Source: Cycas panzhihuaensis (taxonomy: Eukaryota; Cycadophyta). Taken from it: 64,000 nucleotides of DNA. The position numbers and the translations under genes are program-made. The first letter of the stretch is position 1. Each line of letters opens with the position of its first letter. Location: assembly GCA_023213395.1 (NCBI GenBank), contig CM041465.1:108755741-108819740 (forward strand), in the 5' to 3' direction. The notes under the pieces were generated by a model. The model was not told the DNA's origin and made no database searches. It saw nothing but the letters and a program-made list of their open reading frames with translations. This document shows positions 19,437 to 30,443 of the stretch, piece after piece.

Positions 19437-21593
19437 AAATCCTCTAAGAACTAATCCACCTAGCAAGAGAGTCAGATGGATAAAGAGTGGTCACAAAAAG
19501 GGTTCCTGCCACTCTTATGTGCGAGGGGGGTTCTACTCTCTATAGGCACAATGGAACAAAGACTAGTTGTATGTGCGAAAATGAGAGATAAACTAAGCAT
19601 GCAAGTGCAAATAACAATAAATACTCTCTCTCAAAAGTGGATCCTCACTCACATTTTGTATTTAAAACAAAGGGAAAAGGAGAAAGCAATAAACCTAGAT
19701 ATCATGCAACATGCACATCAATGCAATTGGGTGAAACAGAGAAGGGGATGATCCTTAATGAATGCTCTTTCCTATAATGTGAACCAATGTGCAAGATAAT
19801 GATGATAGTGGTTCTCTTTTTCTTTATCCCTTTATTACCCTTTATGCAAGTACGCAAGCTAGAGGAAACATGAAAAGACCTACAAAATGAGAAAGGTGTA
19901 CCTGTAAGAATGAAGTGGCTGAAATATGGTCTTAGGGGGAGGTTAGCCTTAGAATGTCTAACACTCCAGAAAATAGACCTCCACGCTTCCCTTAAGTACA
20001 TGTTATAATAGATTAGGATAACCTATTGGTAGTGGACAGGAAAGGAGACAAATATTACAAAGTTTGTAAAAGCTACCTATGTTGCAAGTATGCTATGGGC
20101 AGCAAATTACAACATGGGCTATGCCAAGACTCAGGATAAATATAGGGCACCATTTGGGGCTGGAGAAATGCCCAAAAGAGGTGTGCAGGTATAGAAACAA
20201 CGTAGCAAGAGTTGCATACACTGATATCTAGCACAGGCCTAAACCCAAAGACTCCTCGGAGACCAAAGAGAGGCACAAGTGAAGGAGAGGAAAGAGGAGA
20301 AGGGGGTTTGGCCCTCAGGAGTAGGCCTAGTGGGTATGGATCCCACCTTGGCTCTTTTCACTCACTCTTTATGAGTCCTCTCCCATAGCCTCCTAGGAAA
20401 AAACCAAGGGAGGATAGGGAGATTAAGAGGGCAAGAAGATAGAGGATGGAGGGATACCTCCTATGTGTGGCAAAGAAGACAACGAAAGGAATAATGTGCT
20501 AAAAAACCTAACCTTTGACAAGATAAACCCAAGGAAAGATATAGAACAATAATGGAAAATACCTGTTAGGCTATGTAGGAGGCAGATCAGCCCTTGTTGA
20601 CAACGAAAAATGGCAGATCTGGTATGCTTACAAGATATCGTTAGGAAGGTGCTGCAATGGAAACACACTTACTGAAAGTTGTAGGAAGGGTGTGGAGGCC
20701 ACACTTAGGTATGAATCCTTGCTTGTAGGTGTTAGTTGGTGAGCCTTCTACCATAGATCAGAGCTGCAATAGGTGGATCTTAGGCTAGAACACAGGGAAC
20801 TTGGACATTGCAGGGTGCTCCTATATAAAACTCCTGTAAAAGAGAGAGAAGAGAGCAAGGAAGGTAGAAGAAGAAGAAGGAAAATGAGGTCCTTTTGGGC
20901 TTTATACTTAACCCTAGGTTGAATGGATGATTAGAGTTGAGGTAAGGCTTTGCAAAAAAAATGAAATTTACCACAATATATTTAAAAAAAGTTATGACAG
21001 TTGCCTCACGGTAAACTTCATGGTACTATGAAGTTTATTGTGGTACTATAACATTTACCGCGGTGCAGTGACAGAGGCCAAAATAAGCCAAAGGGAGGAT
21101 GCCTGAGAGCCTTAAATGGGGCACCCTTGGTCTAAGAGGAGCTGGCTGTCTGTCTAGATTGCTGGGGATAATTAAATAAAGAGAATGACCTAAACTGGAT
21201 GGGGTATCGAAGTGGCAGAACTCCTAAAAAAATGATAATTGGCATAAGGATCAACCAATCACACTCAGCGGGGTGCTAAGGGTTGTGATCTGGCATATGA
21301 TGTGATGGATTACATAGGTTAAGTGGTGTTAAGGATAATGTAGAGTTGTGTTGGAGGGTTGTGGAGTGCCACTAGGATGCATGTCCTATTGATCATCATA
21401 GGTTTCAAGAATGACAAGCATCATGATCAAGCAATAGGTGCAAGTTGATCGGTCAATCGTGATAGTCAGTCATGCAATGAGACAATGTTTCCATCTACCT
21501 TTCTAAAGAAGTAGTAAAGGCAAAAGGAAAGAAGCATACCTATACTTACCTGAGTTGGCTTGCTAAGAATCCATTCCTAAGAACCAAGAAATA
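19437..21593 (-). repeat. Element B 3' LTR, right segment
   Basis: The B LTR continues from the AAATC duplication to its end at 21593. Compared with 30831-33404 it lacks about 385 bases (31321-31707) at position 19933. A perfect 10-base-stem hairpin lies at 21012-21037. A GTAAGT donor match lies at 21544-21549 on the minus strand. Confidence 0.9.
21012..21037. promoter_or_regulatory. Hairpin with GGTACT loop in the B LTR
   Basis: TAAACTTCAT and ATGAAGTTTA form a perfect stem around GGTACT. It lies about 110 bases upstream (minus sense) of the LTR TATA-like box near 20900. The other B LTR has a degraded copy at 32823-32848. Confidence 0.75.
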
Positions 21594-22199
21594 CCGCCCC
21601 CTTGGCAGCAGAGCCTCATACCTTGAAGGCGTAATATAATGATGAATGCTGGTAACATAATGTCAATAACATACATATATAAAAATCATAGTAATAGTAC
21701 AAACCAAGGGTGACAACAAGTGTCATGGAAGAATGCATGGGTATAAAGGTAACTGTGAGACAACATAGGGGCAGCCTATGTGTCGCGGCATAGACAACAG
21801 GTAAAGGTAGCGAATAAGGGGGCCTGCCCCCATCGTAAGAGTAGGGTAAAAGGGTGGTGATTACCACGCATAAAACTAGACGAATGCCGTAAACAAAGTT
21901 GTGTATAGACACAAATCAGGAATAATGAGAGCTATATGCTAAGATGCTAAGAGTAGAGTGAAGAAAATAAACCTGGTGGCAACCATAGTTTAGCCTTATT
22001 AGCAGTTGGCTTTTAGAGGTGCAAACAGATCACGATGTAAAGGATGACCCAGTACTTGGGTGCAAGCATGACCGGACAAGTCCCTCAAGGTGGGTCACTA
22101 AGGAGAGGCAGGCAACGCTTAAGGACAAGGTGAACTAAGCTATCTTCCTCGGCATTGAGAGCCCGTAAAATGTGTCGAATGTTGACAGATGAGAAACAA
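21594..22199 (-). other. B polypurine tract and 3' untranslated stretch
   Basis: It begins with the polypurine tract (minus, 21594-21603). The rest matches the stretch after aRNH in A. Short frames here (21616-21912) are not conserved. No gene is seen. Confidence 0.6.
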
Positions 22200-22990
22200 G
22201 CCAACAAGGATCTAATAGTCGAGGCAAGGGTCCTTAAGCGTGGGCACCACACCTAGTAGACCTGGGTGAGATGAGACACCACAACTTGAAAGTCACAAAG
22301 GAGGATGATGGGTCCACGATGGAAGCAGAGTGCATCGGTAAGGGCCTCAATAACAATTGTGTACTCAACTTCATTATTGGTGGCTTTGGGAAGGAAGATC
22401 CTGGAGCGCATGGAGTCATGTTTAGAAGGGTCACGAAGAATCCACACAGTAGTAGAAAGGCTAGGGTTTCCACGTCTTCTGCCATCGGTAAAAATGAGTA
22501 AGGCTATGATAGGAATGAGGGTCTTGATAGTGAGTAAGTACTGACAGGATCAATGAGTAGAGAGGACTTAACAGCATGAAACCATCATAAAAGGCTCCAA
22601 ATGGCTGTCAATAAAGGCTGCAAAAGGCAGGAAGACCCAAGGACGAGGCTGCTTGAAGGTGAAGATGGCCAACCAACAGACAGGGAAGAACCAATGGTGA
22701 AAATGCCCCTCTAGGGTGCCAAAGATCATTTGAGGAAGTGAAATACAGTCCCGAATATGGGGGATGCTTCCTTTGGAAACCCAGAGGTGCGAACGGGGGA
22801 TGAAAATAGATCCAAGATGGCGAAATGAGTCAAACAAGTTTAAACTCGAGTATGTATGGAGGCAGCACGTAAAACAAGACAAAAGGGGCCTTGCAAGGCC
22901 AAGGAAAAGGTGCCATAAATGCACCTGGCAGGTCTAAGAAAAAAGAAGGCCATAGGGGCAAAACTAGAGATGGACCTAGAAGGCAAAGGT
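22200..22990 (-). pseudogene. aRNH unit of element B (decayed)
   Basis: The archaea-like RNase H reads on the minus strand as FTDGRRRGNPS (near 22495-22462, second serine position now R), WILRDPSKHDSMRSRIFLPK (22447 down), TNNEVEYTIVIEAL and LLCDFQVVVSHLTQVY to 22253. The last acidic region reads NAEEDSLVHL near 22160. Upstream, 22568-22924 is open in a frame related to the N-terminal extension of A and D (LVLRAAS-type patch near 22850). A frameshift separates the pieces. Confidence 0.78.
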
Positions 22991-23513
22991 GATAATGAAA
23001 AGGAGATGGTATTAAGGGTTGTCACAACGAGAGAAATGGGAGAAGTGCCCGTCGGGGCCCCCACTTATATAAAGGAAACTCAGTGAAAATGGAATTTATT
23101 TTCATGGGCTCATGAACAAATTAGAGCCCTTCCCTCTGCATAGCAGAGTGCCGCGAGACTTAAGAGGCACATAAGGAGAGATCCAACCATTGGATCGAGA
23201 TGCAGAGACAGCCAATGGGACCAAGGAGATGAGATGGCAGTAACGCGACCAGATCTAGTGAGTGGATCACACGTACCCTAACCCATCTCGTTAATTGAAT
23301 TTAATGGATTTTTAGTGATTTTCAATATAATTTCGGGCACCTTAAGGGTGAGTAATGATCTCCTGGAGTCCAAATTGGACCTAGCAAGAGGCAGGACTGG
23401 GGTATTAGGGAGCCCTGGTCCTAGTGGGCCCACGTGTAGCCCACCCAAATAAATATATATATATTTTTTTTACTGGAAAACCTCCCATTTTTAGGGGATG
23501 ACGTCGACACTAC

Positions 23514-23543
23514 AGTAAAGATCATGGTGCTGTGATCTTTACT
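23514..23543. promoter_or_regulatory. Hairpin, 11-base stem, GGTGCT loop (B)
   Basis: AGTAAAGATCA and TGATCTTTACT pair perfectly around TGGTGCTG. D has the same stem core (AAAGATCGC) and the same loop word at 54746-54773. Confidence 0.8.
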
Positions 23544-23589
23544 ATGGGGCCGCTGGGATTTGGATAAAATCTCAATGGGCCCCACACTG

Positions 23590-23611
23590 AACTCTATGGT
23601 ATCGTAGAGTT
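23590..23611. promoter_or_regulatory. Second hairpin of element B
   Basis: AACTCTA and TAGAGTT pair around TGGTATCG. It is the counterpart of the TAAACTTC hairpins in A (11929) and D (54805). Confidence 0.6.
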
Positions 23612-23757
23612 TAACACGGTGTGAAGGAAGACTGGCTGAAAAGTAAAAAGATGGCCTGAAGAGGAGCCAGATCCTGGTCTGAGAGAAGTGAGAGGCAGTC
23701 CTAAGGGCTGACAGGTAGATTTAGATAGGTTGTAACTATGTTTTCAGGTTTTGCAGG

Positions 23758-25710
23758 TAGTCATCACAGTGGATAACTGTGAAAACATAGGAGTTGCTAT
23801 GATTAGCTTTAGCGAGATGATGACTCGCGGAGATTAGTGAGTACTGGGGAGGTGTGGCCTATTGAAGGCCATTTGGATACCACAGTATGCGTCAGACCAG
23901 CGTCCCCTAGTGGATATAGTCTCACACTAGGATCGACGAAGGCATGTGTTCCATCTCCCCTAGGTGTGAGACATTACAATCACACCAAGAGATGTGAGGA
24001 GGATCTTGGGAGTACCAGTAGATGAGGCACCAACATCACTAGGCACACTACCTAGTAATGACATTACACATAGAGAGGCAACGACCTAGTTTACAGGTCA
24101 GGACTGATGGGAGATGAGAGGTATACTGGATTAGAGCATGATCATGTCAAGGATTCCTCACGTGAGGAAGTTGATTACTCTGTGCATTCTATTTTGGATA
24201 TCCCAAAAATAAAATTATAGGGATATATCCAGTGGATGGATGGATATAGTGAGGAGATGTAAGGCCAAGGAGAGATTAGACTGGGCCACGCTGATAGCAG
24301 CAAACCTAGTCGCCCAGTTGGATGCCATGAGGACAGCGGGGAGAGGAGGATTGTCATACAATACCTTGTTGTAGTGCTGGTTCTTTAACCACTTTGGAGC
24401 AGTGGCACCACCAGGAGGGCCCCACCCAATCTCTGCATAGGCTCCTATGGTCCATAGGTGGCAGACTCTGTTCAAGGGAACCGAGGACCAGGTGCACGTC
24501 AGGCGCTCAGTCGAGGCTACTTCGCTAGACCTCCTCACCATGACTGACTACACAATAGATCCATATAGAGGGGTGAGGTGGGATAGCGATGATGAGGTAA
24601 GAGGAGTAGGAGGTGAACCTAGAGAGGGAGACAATGGCGATGGAGGTGATGGAGGTGATAAGGCCAGCTCCTCGGGAGTAGTAAGTGGAGAGGCAAGTCC
24701 ATCAAGGACCGCAAGAGGAGAGGCGGGTCCATCAGGGACCGTAGGAGGAGAGGCAGGGCCATTAGGAGTCGCAGGAGGAGAGGCAGGTCTATCAGGAACT
24801 ACAGGGAGAGGTGGAACTTCCCAAACACTAGTTTGAAAGCTAAGGATAGTAGGGAGAGTCTGGGCGGTAACAACACTAGCGGCAAAGGGTGGAGGTGCCT
24901 TGGCAGGCCTGACAATTAGTGAGGTGGTACCAGAGAAAGAGGAGATACCATCAATGGGTGGAGGACCCAAGGAGGAGATGATCATCTGAGTCGTAGAGTT
25001 GACAATCCCAACATGTGAGACACTACCTTTTCCCTTCATCATTTGATCACCAAATATATAGTTATTGTGATTTATTTGATTTATTTGGTGTATATACTAA
25101 CACGTAGCATGTTGGATTTGCAGGAGTGACGGACATCAGGAGGTTGATTGAGGCGGTAGTCTGGGAGATGTTTCCCCAGGTCTACATGGAGAGATAACCT
25201 CCCATCTAGGTAAGAGAGGAGCCATGATCAGCAGGGGACCACATGATGGTATTCATCCCTTTAGTCAGGGCTAGAGACGTATGGGCGACATAGTCCCAGG
25301 AGCATGAGGAGAGGGTGGGATGACTACAAGGAGAGCTGGATACAACTAGGGCAGAGAGAGATGCACTATGAGGCCAAGTCCAGATTTTAGAGGCTTAGGG
25401 AGGAGTAGGTGGTGCTGCAGAGAGTCGCATCAGAATAACAGTACTGGAGGAGAAACTCCGAGGAGTGGAGGAGGAGAGGGATCGTATCCAGGCATAATAT
25501 GATCAGTTAGTAGGTTAGATGGCATCGAGGTCGTCGAGGAGTAGGACCTATACCCACATGGCAATGATGACCTCAAGGAGGCCTCGTTATGAGGGTAGCA
25601 AGACCGAGAGTTCCCAGAGACACAGGAGGAGTCCAGGAGGTATGTGGTCCCGAGGAGAGGGATCACATAGACTAAGAGATGATGCTCCAAGAGCAGGGCA
25701 GCACTAGAGA
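23758..25710 (+). pseudogene. Antisense ORF of element B: plant-mobile-domain-like protein
   Basis: The ORF is opposite to gag of B. The N-terminal PMD-like part is at about 23765-24440, decayed, with RDVRRILGV-like residues near 23990. The best open part is 24447-24836: EATSLDLLTMTDYTIDPY, an acidic Gly/Asp run, then four to five copies of a decapeptide close to GGEAGPSGTV encoded by about 30-base repeats. An intron-like gap follows. The acceptor region ends TTGGATTTGCAG at 25123, then a RRLIEAVVWEMFPQVYMER-like block (25138-25195). The basic tail MASRSSRSRTYTHMAMMTSR at 25519-25578 ends at 25707. The protein is conserved with A, C and D. Confidence 0.75.
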
Positions 25711-26455
25711 GTAGGATATATTATATTTTTTAATTTTTCATGGGAAAGCATCAAACTTCCAAGGAGTCACCATATGTTGCCACATAATTATACTCCTCCC
25801 TACAAGGATTCCATATTCCCACAGATGATGTATGATACCATTTGTATAATATAACACATGATGATGTTGTATATATAGACACGGCCATTGGCACCCTATT
25901 TGATATATGCTGATGTGTGTGATGACACATGATGATGGATGATGTATATTTTTTTCTTTTATATTTATATATGTGTATGTGGGTACACAGATGCATGAAG
26001 AGCTATATGGTGTGATGTCTTTGATTGATTATTGTATGGTTTGTGATAGAGGGCTATTTGAGCTACATAAACTTCCTTTCATGTGGGGCCCTGTTTCTAG
26101 CAGACACATACACGATCACCATGAGCAGTGGAGATTGGCATATGTGAGGCTAGGAAATAGGGCGGCACACATGTCCACGCGGGAGCATAGTAGGATATGT
26201 AAAGGAAGTGCCAACAGGAAGGGAGTGGCGATACTCTAACACACCATCCTATTCAAGGAATGTACCCAAGCCCAGGAGTGATTGGAAAAATACACCTAAT
26301 TAGGAAGCCGGGGCCCCTAAAGAAAGGGGGACAAGGGGTTCTATAGGAGGAACCCCAAAAGAAGTAAGAGGGCCACCTTAAGCCACCATTCCACATGTGG
26401 TTAGGGGGAATGGGGATGTGCCTAGGATGGTAGTTTAGGCACATTTCAGAGCATA
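25711..26455. other. Spacer between antisense ORF and pol remnant (B)
   Basis: No gene is seen. It includes an AT-rich part with ATATTTATATATG (25960-25976) and a block (26250-26450) matching the post-integrase spacer of A, C and D. Confidence 0.6.
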
Positions 26456-26905
26456 AGGAGAGAGAGAGAGGTGTGGCTAGCCCACACAGGGGTAGGGGTA
26501 GTCACACGTAGGATTGGAGATAGGTGACGAAGGGTAGGCCTTGTATGGCTGGGCCCATAAGCAAATTGGTTATGGTCAGAACTAGATGAGTGTGTTGGAC
26601 CTGACACATGACAAATCACATGGTAAGGTTACGTCTGAGTTGGAGTGACTCTAGTCCTGGGTGAGGATCTAAAGTGTGAAGAAGAAGCACCTCTACGAGT
26701 GGCTCGTCGATGTGGACGCCTACGTGAAACTGCTCAGGGAGGGTGAGAAAGTGAAAGAAGTGGCTAGTTCAGAACCATCGGCTTGGGAGCTAATGTAAAA
26801 TGAAGAGGAGCAGGAATATCTGATCGAGATATCCCCCTAGGTGCTTACGAAACCAGGGTGACACGTCAAGGAGGCAGCTTACAACCCTTGCTATCCCACT
26901 TAGAA
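26456..26905. other. Unassigned stretch where RT-integrase should be (B)
   Basis: About 450 bases replace the RT-RNase H-integrase region. I see no pol motif in any frame. The plus strand has a 40-residue open stretch (KKKHLYEWLVDVDAYVKLL, near 26680-26740). It does not match the other three gypsy copies. It could be captured DNA or very diverged linker. Confidence 0.5.
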
Positions 26906-27560
26906 TCACTCATGATGGCTAAGTAACCGTAACTGCCTACAATAATAGGGGCAAACCTGAGTAGGTTTGGCTCATGACATGGCATAGGTTCAGACTGATG
27001 AAGGTCAGTCTCCTAAAACAAAGGCCCCATAGAAGGGATAGCCTCCTCAGGATCACTATCTTCATCATCGAAGATAGCCTAATAGGCTGGATGAGAAGCG
27101 TGAGATGGCATAGGCTCACAGTTCATAACTTTAACTTGTCCTTCATGGACAAATTTAAGTTGCCCCTAATGCAAGGAGCAAATTGCTCCTATTTAGTCAA
27201 GCCATGGTCGGCCCAACAAGAGGTTATACTCCACATCGATATTGAGTATAATAACTTCGAAAAAAATGGTCTTCCCTCCTAAGGTGAGGGAATGGGAGAC
27301 TGTCCCTAAGGGGGACTTCTCAGTCCCATCATACCCTTAGCATTTCTAAGGGATTGACTCAAGAGCTACTATGCCCAACTCGTTGAGCATATGCACACAT
27401 ATAGCATTAACCAAGGAGCCATTATCTATGATGGTCCTCTTTATAATAAAATTAGGAGTGTAAATGATAATGACAAATGGGTAATGTAAGAGCTTCTCTC
27501 ATTCACTAAGGAATGGGAGATCACGAGGATCAAATGAGATGATAGGTAGTCCATGGAAGG
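26906..27560 (-). pseudogene. Protease remnant and linker of element B
   Basis: Minus-strand motifs: IIDNGSLVNAICVHM (near 27430-27386), where the D-N-G-S active-site form is kept; GGKTIFFEVIILNIDVEYN (27283 down); and GQLKFVHEGQVKV near 27150. A linker with FAPIIVGSYGYLAIMSD (near 26950) follows, then similarity stops. Confidence 0.72.
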
Positions 27561-30242
27561 TGGTGCCTACCGCATGGATGGAAGCATTTTGTTGGCCAAG
27601 AGCTTCAAGAAGAAGAGCACGTTACTCAGGATAGCTTCTCAAGACATCCATCAAGGACATCCCCGCAACAACGGTGTGGAGCTCGTCAATAATAGAGAAG
27701 GGCTTCCCCTTCATGGTAGGTTGGGGAAGTGCCCTTTCAAAATCGTAATGGCCACGATGCATGGGAACAATGTTAGGAAGCGTAGGGACTTCTGGAGGAA
27801 GGACCTCCTGAAGGGGATCAAGGTGAGATATGGATGAAGAGACATTGTTACCTCTTTGATCGCTTGAGACTGGGTTAAAGCATATAATGAGGTAGTCTCA
27901 AGCAACTGAATGACCTTTTTTCCCTTATTTCGAGATCATGAAGGTGAAGAAGTATGTCGATTAGGGGAACCCGACAAAGAGGATGAATTCCTCACACCCT
28001 TCCCTTTGTCTTAGGAAAAGGGAGGGTTTAGAGACCTCCCTCAGTTCTGGTTATTCTTCTGTTGGGGGTTGCAATCACGTTCCACATATTTGGGGAAGGG
28101 ATCTCTATGAACGAGCTGATCTAGGTTGGGTTTAGATACCTGTTTAGGGGAAGAGTCATGTTCCAGGGAAGCCTTAGGATGTTATTCCCAACACCATGAA
28201 TCATCGTAGAAGCACTCCCCATGGATGGAGCACCACTTCTTCTTAAGGGAGGAATAAAGTTTTCTCACTTGAGAGGACTAGGTGTTACCACCCCTGGAAG
28301 GAGCGGCTTGGGGACCCTGGTGAACTGGCTTGTTAGACGTAGGAGATGAAGGAGCTTAAAGCTTGAGCTCCTTCATAGTATATTCAAATGAATATATGGC
28401 TGAAGTAAGAGGGTCTAGAGTCTTCTCGGTAGAATGGGAAGAAGACCTAGTGGGTTGTTGAGTTTTGGTTTCTTTTGATAGTGGTGGGGCCTCACGTTGC
28501 TGTGAGGGTTTTAAAGGCTTCTTGAGTCCAACCTGGATCTCAATGGCCTCAAGTGCTAAGCACTTCGCTATGCTAGAGTCATATGTAGTCACCCCCATCT
28601 TGAGGACTTCTACGTGGACTTCTGGATGAAGGGCATTGACAAAAAGGTCTCTCTTTAACTCCTTAGGTAAAGTAGCCTTAGTGGAATGAAGAAGGTCATG
28701 GAAATACCACACAAAGTCATAATTCATTTTATCGTGACCTTGTTTAAGTGATAAAATGGATTTATTCCACTCTCAAATGGGCAAGCCACGTTAAAGTAGT
28801 TGACGAACTCATCTATGAGCTATTGGAATGAGAAGATAGAATGCGCGGGTGGGCGATAAAACCATTTAAGAGCATCACCTTGAAGAGACAACATAAATAG
28901 TTTCATGAGGATGTGGTTGTATGCCCAGTAGTCAATGCATGCCATAGAGATGCTACGCACATGCTCCATTAGGTCTTGCGATGAAGTCCCATTAAATTTG
29001 GGGACTTTAGGGGGGTGAGGTAGTAAGTTAGTTCTTGGTGCCTCAACAGATAATGGGGTTGACTGATAGTCCATAAAGGGTCATACCCTTGACTAGACCA
29101 TAGGGTCAATAGATGCTGGAAATGATGGTGGGTAGGTTTAGCCAAATCCTCCTTGGAGGGTTTGGTTCAATAGGGTATGTTGTCCTCCTACCATTTGGTG
29201 AAGAGACATGAATCCCACATTCAAAGAAACCTGCATGGGAGTGAATAGGTATGACGTACCGATCCCTCCTAGAGAGGGCGCTCCTTGTTGAAAAGGAGCT
29301 TGAGGGAATAAGCCTTGGGAAGGAGTTGGGCCTCTTTGTAAAGGTGAGATGTAAGGTGCCACATAAGATGTTAGAAAGCAGGGGTGAGGAACTGGATTCT
29401 GCCCATATGGACTGCTTGTAGGTGGTGCGACCCCATAAGGATGAAGAGGGTCCACCCCATAAGCAAGTAGGCAATTCCCTTTACCATGCCCCCACGATTG
29501 AGTAGTGTAACCGTGAGGTAGGTAGAGGGAAGGGTCCCTAGGTTGGTATTGGGATTATGTGGGGACAGACCCCACGTGACTAGAAGTAGAGGGACATGCA
29601 GGTCCCCTAGGTCTAGTAGGTGGATAGACAATGATAGGAGGAGGACTAGTGGTTTGACTAGCTGGGGGCATGCTCAACCTAAATTGGAAGATGACATGCC
29701 CTGAGTAGTCCCCAAGGAACATACACCATGGGGAGAAGAAGAAGATGTAAAAGGTAAGCTCATCGTGGGTAAAGCAACTGAACGAGATGAGTGAGATGAA
29801 GGAGATATAGAAGAAAGTGGCACAACGCTTCGTAAGACATTCTCAAACCACTTTGGGTGTGGTTAGCAACTTGGAAACATTGGCTCAAAGCTTCTACTAC
29901 ATCAGCGAGAGGGGTACCCGCTTGATCATAAGAGGTGGAAGGAGCCTCATATGAAGCAGATCTTGTAGGACAGTCCTCATGAGAATTGCCATAGGAGTGG
30001 CAAAACTCTAAAGGAGATGTAGGTTCTCCTCCATGAGTAGAGGAATGATGAGATTGGGAGTACGATTGGTCACTCGGATAATAAATAGGGTCTTCACTTC
30101 CTTGGGTGGACCCTTGGAAGGAAGTAGGTGGCCTTAAGGAATTAGACACGTAGATGTGGTATGCCCAATCTGAAAGAGATCCCTTCATGATCAGATCAGG
30201 ATCCAATATAAGAAGGGAATGATATAAAGGTTCTTCTAACAA
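27561..30242 (-). pseudogene. gag: gag of element B (decayed)
   Basis: The N-terminal acidic part is open at 30242-29760 (MLEEPLYHSLLILDPDL...). A proline-rich middle is at 29631-29106. The capsid core starts at 29074-28820 (FNGTSSQDLMEHVRSISM, ALKWFYRPPAHS) and, after a frameshift near 28730, continues 28727-28356 (FHDLLHSTKATLPKELKRDL, KCLALEAIEIQVGLKKPLKP). The knuckle near 28205-28245 reads CSIHGECFYDDSWC, with the second histidine now Y. The basic tail lies at 28020-27840. It matches A, C and D along its full length. Confidence 0.87.
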
Positions 30243-30419
30243 CGAGGGTATACTTCATAAGCGACGTGAGAATCATCGCATGCAAGTTCTACCTATGCAT
30301 TGGAAGAAAAGAAAAACAAGGTTATGCATGCGTTGGGGCTTCCCAACAAGATTAAAAGGAAAATCTACCAAGAGGTAGTAGCACCAACAACAAAGGGAGG
30401 AAGACTAATTCCCTTACTG

Positions 30420-30441
30420 GCGGGTCCCCAATATGGTCTCT
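30420..30441 (-). other. Primer-binding-like site of element B
   Basis: Minus strand AGAGACCATATTGGGGAC, two bases after the 5' LTR. It is related to the sites of the other copies. Confidence 0.5.
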
Positions 30442-30443
30442 AA

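Larger units (their letters stand above)
22991..23744. promoter_or_regulatory. Divergent intergenic region of element B
   Basis: It holds the TATA box 23065-23072 (toward aRNH, minus), hairpin 23514-23543 and hairpin 23590-23611. A run of TA and T at 23455-23470 lies beside the hairpins. A short acceptor-like TTTTGCAG lies at 23750-23757, just before the antisense ORF. Confidence 0.65.
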
